A stretch of 7,969 bases of DNA from JAICJR01 sp036491015 (GCA_036491015.1 DASXCV010000250.1:1-7969), one strand, 5' to 3'; positions 1 to 6,174 are shown, counted from the first letter of the stretch. The notes: generated by a model not told the origin, from the sequence alone. Numbers and translations: made by a program.

Positions 1-419
1 TCCTGTTCACGGCATCGGCCGTGCCGGCCGCCACCGGCGCCGCCCTGGCTGCGGTGAAGATCTGCCGCTCCGAGGAGGGCCCGCGGCTGTTCGCCAAGGT
101 GCTCGACAACGCCCGCTACCTCAACCGCGGGCTGCACGCCCTCGGCTTCGACGTGGTGGACCCGGTGCGGATGGCCGACGGCTCGGAGATGTTCACCTCG
201 GTGGTGCCGGTGCGCATCGGCGACGACTGGCAGGCGGTGCTGTTCTGGAAGGCGCTGTACGACGCCGGCGTCTACTCGAACGTCGCGATCCACCCCGCGG
301 TGCCCCACGGGCACGCGCTGCTGCGCACGAGCGTGATGGCCACGCACGAGCACGAGCACCTCGACCGCGCCCTCGCGATCTTCGAGCGCGTCGGCCGCGA
401 AGCACAGCTCATCTCGTAG
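1..419 (+). CDS. PLP-dependent alpha-oxoamine synthase / class II aminotransferase-like protein, C-terminal part
   Basis: This is the 3' end of a gene that begins before the window. The reading frame starts at base 3 and ends at TAG 417-419, giving about 138 residues. The visible part looks like the small C-terminal domain of the fold-type I PLP family that includes 8-amino-7-oxononanoate synthase, 2-amino-3-ketobutyrate-CoA ligase and serine palmitoyltransferase. Near its start is the 'LFTASAVPAATGAALAA' helix. Near its end is 'GVYSNVAIHPAVPHG', followed by 'ALLRTSVMATHEHEHLDRAL', the position where this family has the substrate-carboxylate-binding Arg and a closing helix. Known members condense an amino acid with an acyl-CoA. 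The PLP lysine lies outside the window, so activity and substrate cannot be judged. A GTG at 21 is an internal codon, since the family-like sequence continues upstream of it. The gene is 103 bases from the next one. A role in lipid synthesis (serine-palmitoyltransferase-like) would suit the downstream operon but is inference. Confidence 0.75.
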   Translation, partial: LFTASAVPAATGAALAAVKICRSEEGPRLFAKVLDNARYLNRGLHALGFDVVDPVRMADGSEMFTSVVPVRIGDDWQAVLFWKALYDAGVYSNVAIHPAVPHGHALLRTSVMATHEHEHLDRALAIFERVGREAQLIS

Positions 420-446
420 GGGCCGCGAACTGCCGGCGAGCGGCTG

Positions 447-460
447 GGCGTCCAGACGCC
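447..460 (+). terminator. Short GC hairpin after the aminotransferase-like gene (weak terminator candidate)
   Basis: GGCGTC-CA-GACGCC is a perfect inverted repeat 28 bases after the stop codon of the upstream gene. No T-tract follows, so it is at best a weak intrinsic terminator or an mRNA 3'-end stabiliser. It ends just upstream of the candidate promoter of the lipid operon, which makes it the most plausible boundary between the two transcription units. Confidence 0.25.
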
Positions 461-465
461 GCCTG

Positions 466-494
466 TGATCCGTACGGGCAGCCCCACCGTAAAT
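466..494 (+). promoter_or_regulatory. Candidate ECF (RpoE/ChrR-type) sigma-factor promoter of the lipid-modification operon
   Basis: TGATCC (466-471) is followed by exactly 18 bases and then TAAAT (490-494). The promoter recognised by Rhodobacter sphaeroides RpoE (ECF11 group, controlled by ChrR) is TGATCC-N18-TAAGA, as I recall it. The -35 matches fully, the spacing matches exactly and the -10 matches in part. Transcription would begin near 500 and give a leader of roughly 20 bases before ATG 523. The AGG at 512-514, 8 bases before the ATG, would be a weak ribosome binding site. TGATCC also occurs by chance inside coding regions here (for example near 2504 and 3666), so the hexamer alone means little. 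The support comes from the spacing, the -10 and the gene content. A competing reading is that TAGGCT (511-516, TAnnnT), 6 bases before the ATG, is the -10 of a leaderless transcript. Confidence 0.4.
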
Positions 495-522
495 GGGGTG
501 TGGGTCGATTTAGGCTTTTCGA

Positions 523-1446
523 ATGCATGCCCTGGACCGCGCGCTCGACCTGACAGTCGTGCCGGGGTACACGCGGTTCGGGTACTCGGTGCGCAGGCGC
601 TGGTGGGATGAGCTGCCGCGCATGGATGGACGCCTGGTGCTGGTGAGCGGAGCCACCAGCGGCATCGGCTTGGCGGCCGCCACGGCGTTCACCGGCCTGG
701 GCGCGCGGGTGCACCTGATCGCCCGGAACGCGGAGCGCGGCGAGCGCGCGCGTGCCGAGAGCGGCGCCGAGCGGGTGTGGGACTGCGACGTGTCGAGCTT
801 GCGCTCGGTGCGGGAGTTCGCCCGCCGCCTCCGCGACGAGCAGGACGACCTGAACGTGCTCGTGAACAACGCCGGCGTGCTGCCCGCCGAGCGCACCCTG
901 TCCGTGGACGGCTACGAGCTCGCGTTCGCCACGAGCGTGCTCGGCCCGTTCCTGCTCACCGGCCTGCTCGTCCCGGCACTCGAGGCGGCCGCGCCCGCGA
1001 GTGTCGTCAATGTCTCCTCGGGCGGCATGTACACCGCCCGCCTCTCCACGAGCGACCTCCAGACCGAGCACCACGACTACGACGGCGCCAGCGTCTACGC
1101 GCGCCACAAGCGTGCGCAGGTTGTGCTCAGCGAGCTGTGGGACGAACGCCTCCGCGAGCGCGGCGTGCGAGTGCACAGCATGCACCCGGGCTGGGTGGAC
1201 ACGCCTGGGCTCGAGCACTCGCTGCCTCGCTTCTACAAGCTGATGAAGCCCGCGCTGCGCTCGCCGGAGGAGGGTGCGGACACGATCGTCTGGCTGGCCG
1301 CGTCCGAACACCCGGGCGGCCGTTTCTGGCACGACCGCGAGCAGCGCCCCACCCACATCGTGCCCCGCACTCGCGAGAGCGACGAGGAGCGCGCCCGGCT
1401 GTGGACCGAATGCCTGCGGCTCACGGGTCTGGAGCTCGAATCATGA
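523..1446 (+). CDS. DHRS12-like short-chain dehydrogenase/reductase (SDR)
   Basis: This is a 307-residue NAD(P)-dependent oxidoreductase with a Rossmann fold. The cofactor loop SGATSGIG is at 42-49, NNAG at 115-118, the catalytic Ser region NVSSGGMY at 163-170, and the YxxxK motif has Tyr192 and Lys196. Several stretches match the vertebrate DHRS12 family specifically: 'VSSGGMY', 'DLQTEHHDYDG', 'VYARHKRAQVVL', 'SMHPGWVDTPG', 'GADTIVWLA' and 'GRFWHDR'. The 35-residue N-terminal extension ('VVPGYTRFGY') is also typical of that group and supports ATG 523 as the start, although the ribosome binding site is weak. The usual SDR tetrad Asn appears replaced by Ser138 in 'FATSVLGPFLLT'. Substrates of bacterial members are not established; from the operon a lipid-derived alcohol or ketone is plausible. 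It is the first gene of a four-gene operon and its TGA overlaps the ATG of the next gene. Confidence 0.9.
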   Translation: MHALDRALDLTVVPGYTRFGYSVRRRWWDELPRMDGRLVLVSGATSGIGLAAATAFTGLGARVHLIARNAERGERARAESGAERVWDCDVSSLRSVREFARRLRDEQDDLNVLVNNAGVLPAERTLSVDGYELAFATSVLGPFLLTGLLVPALEAAAPASVVNVSSGGMYTARLSTSDLQTEHHDYDGASVYARHKRAQVVLSELWDERLRERGVRVHSMHPGWVDTPGLEHSLPRFYKLMKPALRSPEEGADTIVWLAASEHPGGRFWHDREQRPTHIVPRTRESDEERARLWTECLRLTGLELES

Positions 1447-2693
1447 GGATCGCCGTGGTGGGCGCCGGGGTGTCCGGCCTCGTGGCCGCGTACCTGCTCG
1501 AGCGCGAGCACCACGAGGTGACCGTGTTCGAGGCCGGCTCGAAGCCGGGCGGCCACACCAACACGATCCGCGTGGACACCGAGGACGAGACCCACTACGT
1601 GGACACCGGCTTCATCGTCTTCAACGACCGCAACTACCCGAACTTCGAGCGCCTGCTGTCGCGGCTGGGGGTGGCCGGACAGCCGTCTCAGATGAGCTTC
1701 GGCGTGAGCGACGCCACGGGCGAGTTCGAGTACTCGAGCGTGTCCGCCAACGGCCTCTTCGCCACGCGCGCCAACCTCGTGTCGCCCCGCTTCCATCGCA
1801 TGCTCGCCGATGTGCGGCGCTTCCAGCGCGAGGCGCGCGAGCTGCTCATGGGCAATGGCGGCGATCCGTCGCTCGGCGAGTGGCTCGAGCGGCTGCGCTT
1901 CTCACGCCTGTTCATCGACGGCGTGATCGTGCCGCAGGCGTCTGCGGTGTGGTCGGCGGATCCGCGCCAGATGTGGACATTCCCCGCCCGCTTCCTCGCC
2001 GGCTTCTTTGAGAATCACGGCATGCTCCACCTGCGCGACCGGCCCAACTGGCGCACCGTCAGCGGCGGCTCGCACACGTACGTCCACGCGCTCACGGCCT
2101 CCTACGCCGACCGCATCCGCGTGAGCACGCCGGTGCACGCGATCGCGCGCCACGAGGGCCACGTGTCGATCACGCCGCGCGGCGGCCAGCCGGAGAGCTA
2201 CGACCAGGTGATCATCGCCGCTCACTCCGACCAGGCGCTGCGGATGCTGGCCGACGCCTCGGACCGTGAGCACGAGATCCTCGGCGCGATCCCCTACCAG
2301 CCGAACGAGGCAGTGCTCCACACGGACACGCGGCTGCTCCCGCGCCGCCGCCGCGCCTGGGCCAGCTGGAACTACCACCTGGGCGGCGAGCCCTGCGGCC
2401 GCACCCGCGTGACCTACCACATGAACCGGCTCCAGACGCTCCACGCAGACCGCGAGTTCTGCGTCACGCTCAACCGCGGCGAGGCGATCGATCCGGACAA
2501 GGTGATCCGGACGATCGAGTACGACCACCCGGTGTACACGTCGGGTGGGGCGCTGGCCCAGAAGCGGCACGAGGAGATCAGCGGCACCGGCCGCACGCAC
2601 TACTGCGGCGCCTACTGGGGCTGGGGCTTCCACGAGGACGGCGTGCTGAGCGCGCTGAAGGTGTGCGAGAAGCTGGGAGCGCGGCTCGCGTGA
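1443..2693 (+). CDS. FAD-dependent oxidoreductase, amine-oxidase-like (COG2907 family)
   Basis: This is a 416-residue flavoprotein. The N-terminal dinucleotide-binding motif GAGVSG (7-12) sits in 'MRIAVVGAGVSGLVAAYLLE' and is followed by Glu30 in 'VTVFEAG', which would bind the adenosine ribose. GGHTNT (37-42) follows as in amine oxidases and phytoene-desaturase-like enzymes. 'SWNYH' (308-312), 'MNRLQ' (327-331) and the C-terminal FAD-contacting block 'YCGAYWGWGFHEDG' (387-400) are typical of the COG2907 group found beside DUF1365 and cyclopropane synthase genes. The start is ATG 1443, which forms ATGA with the upstream stop; the open frame upstream of it belongs to no real gene. The enzyme probably oxidises, desaturates or isomerises an acyl chain together with the methyltransferase of this operon. 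The furan-fatty-acid (Ufa) enzymes of alphaproteobacteria are the nearest functional precedent I recall, but an exact orthologue cannot be assigned from sequence reading alone. Confidence 0.9.
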   Translation: MRIAVVGAGVSGLVAAYLLEREHHEVTVFEAGSKPGGHTNTIRVDTEDETHYVDTGFIVFNDRNYPNFERLLSRLGVAGQPSQMSFGVSDATGEFEYSSVSANGLFATRANLVSPRFHRMLADVRRFQREARELLMGNGGDPSLGEWLERLRFSRLFIDGVIVPQASAVWSADPRQMWTFPARFLAGFFENHGMLHLRDRPNWRTVSGGSHTYVHALTASYADRIRVSTPVHAIARHEGHVSITPRGGQPESYDQVIIAAHSDQALRMLADASDREHEILGAIPYQPNEAVLHTDTRLLPRRRRAWASWNYHLGGEPCGRTRVTYHMNRLQTLHADREFCVTLNRGEAIDPDKVIRTIEYDHPVYTSGGALAQKRHEEISGTGRTHYCGAYWGWGFHEDGVLSALKVCEKLGARLA

Positions 2694-3436
2694 GCACCAG
2701 CGCGCTGTACGAGGGAACGGTCCGCCACCGGCGCATGGCGGTGCGAACGCGCGAGTTCAGCTACGGCATCTACATGGCCTACATCGACCTCGGCGAGCTG
2801 CCGGAGCTCCTCGGCGGCCGGCTCGCGTCGCCCCGGCCGGGCATGGTCCGCTTCCGGCGCTCCGACTACCTCGGCGACCCGCGGACCGACCTCGCCGGCG
2901 CGGTGCGCGACGAGGTGGCCCGGCTCACCGGCGCGCGGCCCGAGGGTCCGGTGCGCGTGCTCACCAACCTGCGCGCCTTCGGCCACTGCTTCAACCCGGT
3001 GAGCTTCTATTACTGCTTCGACCGCTCGGGCGAGCGGGTGGAGGCCGCGCTCGCCGACGTGACCAACACGCCTTGGGGGGAGCGCCACGCGTACGCGCTC
3101 TCGCGTTCGGAGGGTGACCGCGTGCTCAGCGGCCGCTCCGAGAAAATGCTCCACGTGTCTCCGTTCATGGGCATGGATCACGAGTACGACTGGAAGGTGG
3201 GCATCCCCGCTGAACGGCTCAGCGTGCACATCGAGAGCCGGCGCGCGGGCGAGCGGGCCTTCGACGCCACGCTCAACCTCGAGCGCCGCGAGCTCACCCG
3301 CCGCTCGCTCGCCTCCGCAACGGCGCGCCATCCGATGAACACGTTGCACGTGCTGGCGCGCATCTACGGCCAGGCGCTGCGGCTCAAGCTGCGCGGCGTG
3401 CCTGTCCACCCGCACCCGGAAACGGACGCCCGGTGA
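2690..3436 (+). CDS. DUF1365 family protein
   Basis: This is a 248-residue protein of the DUF1365 family, whose biochemical role is unknown. It is recognised by 'LYEGTVRHRRM' at the N-terminus, 'FGHCFNPVSFYYCFD' (97-111), 'DVTNTPWGERHAY' (123-135) and 'KMLHVSPFMGMDHEYDW' (152-168). These His/Cys/Asn/Glu-rich motifs are the family core and could form a catalytic or metal site. No signal peptide or clear transmembrane helix is visible. The start is GTG 2690, which overlaps the upstream TGA (GTGA). A GTG at 2663 in the same frame would add nine residues of no family character and lengthen the overlap, so it is rejected. Its position between the COG2907 flavoprotein and the Cfa-like methyltransferase is the usual arrangement for this family, which implies a linked step in acyl-chain modification. 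It ends in a second GTGA overlap. Confidence 0.92.
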   Translation: MSTSALYEGTVRHRRMAVRTREFSYGIYMAYIDLGELPELLGGRLASPRPGMVRFRRSDYLGDPRTDLAGAVRDEVARLTGARPEGPVRVLTNLRAFGHCFNPVSFYYCFDRSGERVEAALADVTNTPWGERHAYALSRSEGDRVLSGRSEKMLHVSPFMGMDHEYDWKVGIPAERLSVHIESRRAGERAFDATLNLERRELTRRSLASATARHPMNTLHVLARIYGQALRLKLRGVPVHPHPETDAR

Positions 3437-4659
3437 GCGCCGAGGCCGTCGGGCGGCGCGTGATCGAAGCGATGCTCACGCGGATGCGCGTGGGGAGCGC
3501 CACGATCGTCGAGGACGGCGTGGCCCGCAGGTTTGGCCGCGGCGGGCCCAGCGCGCTCCTGGAGATCCGCTCGCCGCGCGTGTGGGCCGAGGTGCTGCAC
3601 GGTGGGCGCGGACTGGCGCGCTCCTACGCCGACGGCCTCTGGGACTCGCCCGACCCGGCCGACGTGATCCGCCTCTGCGCCCTGAACATCGAGCCCTTCG
3701 ACCGCGTTCGCCGCGCCCTGGCGCCGCTCCGCGCGCCCCTGCGGCGTGCGGCCGGCATAGGACGCCGCAACACCCGCCGCCGCGCCCGCGCCGCCATCGC
3801 CGCCCACTACGACCGCGGCAACGAGCTGTTCGAGCTGATGCTCGACTCCACGATGACCTATTCGTGCGGCTTCTTCGAGTCCCCGACGGCCACGCTCGAG
3901 GAGGCCTCGATCGCCAAGCTCGACCGCGTGTGCCGCAGGCTCGGGCTCGGGCCGGACGACCACGTGCTCGAGATCGGCAGCGGCTGGGGCAGCTTCGCCG
4001 CCCACGCGGCCGGGGACTACGGCTGCCGGGTGACGACCACCACGCTGTCGCGCCAGCAGTTCGAGTACGCCGGCGAGCTGATCGAGCGGCTCGGCCTTGG
4101 CGACCGCGTGACGCTGCTCCATCAGGACTACCGCGACCTGCGCGGCCGCTACGACAAGCTCGTCTCGATCGAGATGATCGAGGCGGTGGGCTGGCGCGAC
4201 TTCGGCACCTTCTTCGAGCGCTGCTCCGACCTGCTCGAGCCCGACGGCACGATGCTGCTCCAGGCCATCGCGATCGACGACCGCGCCTACGCCGTCGAGA
4301 AGCTCTCGGCCAGCTTCATCCGCGAGATGATCTTCCCGGACGGTTGCCTGCCCTCCCTCGACGTGATCTCCACCTGCGTGGCCAGGCACACGGACCTGCG
4401 CTTCATCGGGCTCGAGGACATCAGCGCCCACTACGTCCCAACCCTGCGCGCCTGGCGCCAGAACCTGGAGCAGTCAGCGGACGAGCTCACCCGCCGCGGC
4501 TTCGACCAGCAGTTCCAGCGGCTGTGGCGGTTCTATCTCGCGTATTGCGAAGCTGGGTTCGCCGAAAGGCGCATCAGGGATGTCCAGGTGCTGCTGGCCA
4601 AGCCGGCTTTCAGGGAAGAGGCGGCGCAGTCGAGCGAGTTCTTAGTTCTTGGTTCTTAG
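3433..4659 (+). CDS. SAM-dependent methyltransferase of the cyclopropane-fatty-acid synthase family
   Basis: This 408-residue protein transfers a methyl(ene) group from S-adenosylmethionine to unsaturated acyl chains of membrane phospholipids. An N-terminal lipid-binding domain (about 1-115) precedes the Rossmann methyltransferase domain. Motifs are HYDRGN (125-130), MTYSCGFF (141-148), LEIGSGWGS (179-187), TLSRQQ (204-209), QDYRDL (231-236), SIEMIEAVG (245-253), FPDGCLPS (301-308) and the C-terminal 'RFYLAYCEAGF'. Against E. coli Cfa recalled from memory, catalytic Cys139, Glu239 and Tyr317 correspond to Cys145, Glu250 and Tyr334. Bicarbonate-binding His266 is Gln277, and Gly236 is Glu247. 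That pattern is what I associate with Cfa-like enzymes of DUF1365/FAD-oxidase clusters, so the product may be methyl-branched or methyl-unsaturated rather than cyclopropane. GTG 3433 forms GTGA with the upstream stop. The last nine residues (SSEFLVLGS) and the TAG lie mostly in the left arm of the heptamer repeat, so the original C-terminus may have been replaced by the insertion. Confidence 0.93.
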   Translation: MSAEAVGRRVIEAMLTRMRVGSATIVEDGVARRFGRGGPSALLEIRSPRVWAEVLHGGRGLARSYADGLWDSPDPADVIRLCALNIEPFDRVRRALAPLRAPLRRAAGIGRRNTRRRARAAIAAHYDRGNELFELMLDSTMTYSCGFFESPTATLEEASIAKLDRVCRRLGLGPDDHVLEIGSGWGSFAAHAAGDYGCRVTTTTLSRQQFEYAGELIERLGLGDRVTLLHQDYRDLRGRYDKLVSIEMIEAVGWRDFGTFFERCSDLLEPDGTMLLQAIAIDDRAYAVEKLSASFIREMIFPDGCLPSLDVISTCVARHTDLRFIGLEDISAHYVPTLRAWRQNLEQSADELTRRGFDQQFQRLWRFYLAYCEAGFAERRIRDVQVLLAKPAFREEAAQSSEFLVLGS

Positions 4660-4697
4660 TTTCGAGCCAAGCAACTAAGAACTAAGAACCAAGAACT
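4637..4697. repeat. Heptamer-built inverted repeat between convergent genes; likely bidirectional terminator
   Basis: The left arm, 4637-4661, is three heptamers (AGTTCTT, AGTTCTT, GGTTCTT) plus AGTT. The right arm, 4673-4697, is AACTAAG, AACTAAG, AACCAAG plus AACT. The arms are reverse complements over 25 bases except for one A-C mismatch and one G-T wobble, and they flank an 11-base loop. The element is strikingly AT-rich for this DNA. It holds the TAG of the methyltransferase gene (4657-4659) and two bases of the TAG of the pyruvate kinase gene (4696-4698). As RNA it would fold in either direction and could terminate both convergent transcripts, although the pairing is AU-rich and lacks a GC core. 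Tandem heptamers in inverted orientation also suggest a dispersed palindromic element that landed at the gene ends. Confidence 0.75.
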
Positions 4698-6111
4698 ACT
4701 CAACCGTGTGAACCTTGAACAGGTTCGTACCGCCGGCCTTGCCCGCCGGCAGGCCGGCTGTGATGCCGATCCTGTCGCCCGGTGAGACGAGGCCTGCCTC
4801 CTTGGCCGCCTGGGAGCACTCCTCGAGCAGATCGAAGGTCTCGCTCGGCTCCTCGTTGAGCATCGCCCTCACGCCCCAGTGCATCGACAGGCGCCGCACC
4901 ACGTCGTGGCGCGGTGAGAGCGCCAGCACGGGCACGCTGGGCCGGTGCGCCGACATCAGCGCCGCCGTCCGGCCGGTGAGTGTGGGCACCACAAGCGCCT
5001 TCAGGCCGAGCTGGTAGACGGCGGCGACCGCCCCGTAGGCGATCGTGGCCGACTCGTCGGCGCCGTTCTGCTGCCCGCGCTCGGCGAGCCAGCGCCCGTA
5101 CGGGAGCTCGCGCTCGGTGGTCTCCGCGATCGACGCCATCATCGCCACGGCCTCCACCGGGTAGCGGCCGATGGCCGTCTCCTGCGAGAGCATCACCGCG
5201 TCCGTGCCGTCGAAGATCGCATTGGCCACGTCGGTGACCTCCGCGCGCGTGGGCCGGCTCGAATGCACCATCGACTCGAGCATCTGGGTGGCGGTGATCG
5301 CCGGCGTGGCGTACTTGCCGGCCAGGTCGAGCAGGTGCTTCTGGACGAGCGGCACTTCCTCGATCCGCAATTCGATGCCGAGGTCGCCGCGGGCCACCAT
5401 GATGCCGTCGGCCGTCTGGATGATCTCCTCGGCGTTGGCGGCCGCCTGCGGCTTCTCGATCTTCGCGATCACGGGGATGTCGCGCTTGTGCGCGGCCAGG
5501 CGCTCCTTCACCGGCTCGAGGTCCTCCCGGCGGCGGACGAAGGAAAGGGCGAGCAGGTCCACCCCCATCTCCACGCCGGCGTCGATCAGCCGCAGGTCCT
5601 CCTCGCTCACCGCGGGCAGCGCCATCGTGACGTTGGGCAGGTTGAGACCCTGCCGGGAGGCCAGCGTGCCGCCCACCTCCACTTCGGTGAACACCTCGCC
5701 GTTCGTCACCGAACTCACCTTCAGCCGGATGGCGCCGTCGGCGAGATAGGCCACGTCGCCCTCGTGCATGATCTCGGCGAGCCCCGGCCACTGCACCGGC
5801 AGCCGCTCGGCCGTGCCCTCGATCTGCTCGGCCGTGAGCACCACCTGCGTGCCCGGCACGAGCTCGGTCACGCCTCCCTCCACCGGCCCGATCCGCAGCT
5901 TCGGGCCGGGCACGTCCTGGAGGATCCCGATCTCCCGGCCGGCCCGCTCCGAGGCCTCCCGGATCATCTTCACCGTCTGGGCATGCTCGCTCGGAGTCTC
6001 GTGCGCGAAGTTCAGACGGGCTACGTCCATGCCCGCGCGGATCATCTGCTCGAGGACGTCGAGGGACCTCGAGGCCGGGCCGATGGTGGCGACGATCTTT
6101 GTCGAGCGCAT
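4696..6111 (-). CDS. pyk: Pyruvate kinase
   Basis: This is a 471-residue glycolytic enzyme converting phosphoenolpyruvate and ADP to pyruvate and ATP; it is cytosolic and usually tetrameric. The order is a short N-terminus with TKIVATIGPAS (4-14), the barrel A domain, the B-domain lid (about 72-168), the rest of the A domain and the C domain (about 355-471). Visible active-site residues are Arg32, Asn34, catalytic Lys217, Mg2+ ligands Glu219 and Asp243 (in GIMVARGDLGIEL) and Thr275 in TATQMLES. The K+ site is altered: NFAH instead of NFSH, and DVPGPK (66-71) instead of DTKGPE, the Lys71 signature of K+-independent enzymes. The C domain ends in the usual 'GTNLFKVHTVE'. Its LTGRTA (378-383) lies where effector phosphates bind in related enzymes. 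ATG 6111 has AGGAG (6120-6124) 8 bases upstream. The gene converges on the lipid operon and its stop touches the repeat. Confidence 0.97.
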   Translation of the reverse strand: MRSTKIVATIGPASRSLDVLEQMIRAGMDVARLNFAHETPSEHAQTVKMIREASERAGREIGILQDVPGPKLRIGPVEGGVTELVPGTQVVLTAEQIEGTAERLPVQWPGLAEIMHEGDVAYLADGAIRLKVSSVTNGEVFTEVEVGGTLASRQGLNLPNVTMALPAVSEEDLRLIDAGVEMGVDLLALSFVRRREDLEPVKERLAAHKRDIPVIAKIEKPQAAANAEEIIQTADGIMVARGDLGIELRIEEVPLVQKHLLDLAGKYATPAITATQMLESMVHSSRPTRAEVTDVANAIFDGTDAVMLSQETAIGRYPVEAVAMMASIAETTERELPYGRWLAERGQQNGADESATIAYGAVAAVYQLGLKALVVPTLTGRTAALMSAHRPSVPVLALSPRHDVVRRLSMHWGVRAMLNEEPSETFDLLEECSQAAKEAGLVSPGDRIGITAGLPAGKAGGTNLFKVHTVE

Positions 6112-6154
6112 CTAGTGGACTCCTATTGACAGTGTGACAATCCGACCGAACGAG

Positions 6155-6174
6155 CTTGTCCAGATTTGGACAAG
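6155..6174. promoter_or_regulatory. Perfect palindrome upstream of pyk, candidate operator
   Basis: CTTGTCCA-N4-TGGACAAG is a perfect 8+8 inverted repeat with a 4-base spacer. Its near edge is 43 bases upstream of the pyk start codon, where a regulator of a promoter would bind. The TTGTC...GACAA half-sites are reminiscent of GntR-type operators, but that is only a resemblance. It lies in the divergent pyk/IHF-like gap and could act on either side. No T-tract or gene end is nearby, so a terminator is unlikely. I could not identify a convincing -35/-10 pair for pyk. Confidence 0.45.

Noticed and set aside
482..498. CCCCA/TGGGG hairpin upstream of the SDR gene as terminator or riboswitch
   Set aside because: Only five base pairs, no T-tract, and it overlaps the proposed promoter; no riboswitch consensus is visible.
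409..1356. Long minus-strand open frame opposite the SDR gene
   Set aside because: Composition is His/Val/Ala/Arg-rich as expected from the antisense of a GC-rich gene; the plus strand encodes a clear SDR.
777..1442. Open frame reading into the FAD oxidoreductase from upstream (222 extra residues)
   Set aside because: The extension is the out-of-frame shadow of the SDR gene, Arg/Pro/Ala-rich and without family character; the real flavoprotein starts at ATG 1443 with its GxGxxG motif at residue 7.
2663..2689. Earlier GTG start for the DUF1365 gene
   Set aside because: It would add nine residues lacking family similarity and a longer overlap; GTG 2690 gives the same 4-base overlap seen at the other junctions.
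3364..4431. Long minus-strand open frame opposite the methyltransferase
   Set aside because: Antisense shadow of a gene with unmistakable Cfa motifs; no domain seen in the minus-strand protein.
4637..4697. CRISPR-like or tandem-repeat array
   Set aside because: Units are 7 bases with no spacers and the two halves are inverted; it is a palindromic element, not a CRISPR array.
4732..4758. GCCGGCCT/AGGCCGGC inverted repeat with 11-base loop near the 3' end of pyk
   Set aside because: It lies in codons for an ordinary pyruvate-kinase C-terminus (AGLPAGKAGGTN) and is explained by GC-rich Ala/Gly/Pro codons; too far inside the gene to be a terminator.
4945..6129. Long plus-strand open frame opposite pyruvate kinase
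   Set aside because: Shadow of pyk; low-complexity His/Arg/Leu-rich sequence with no recognisable motif.
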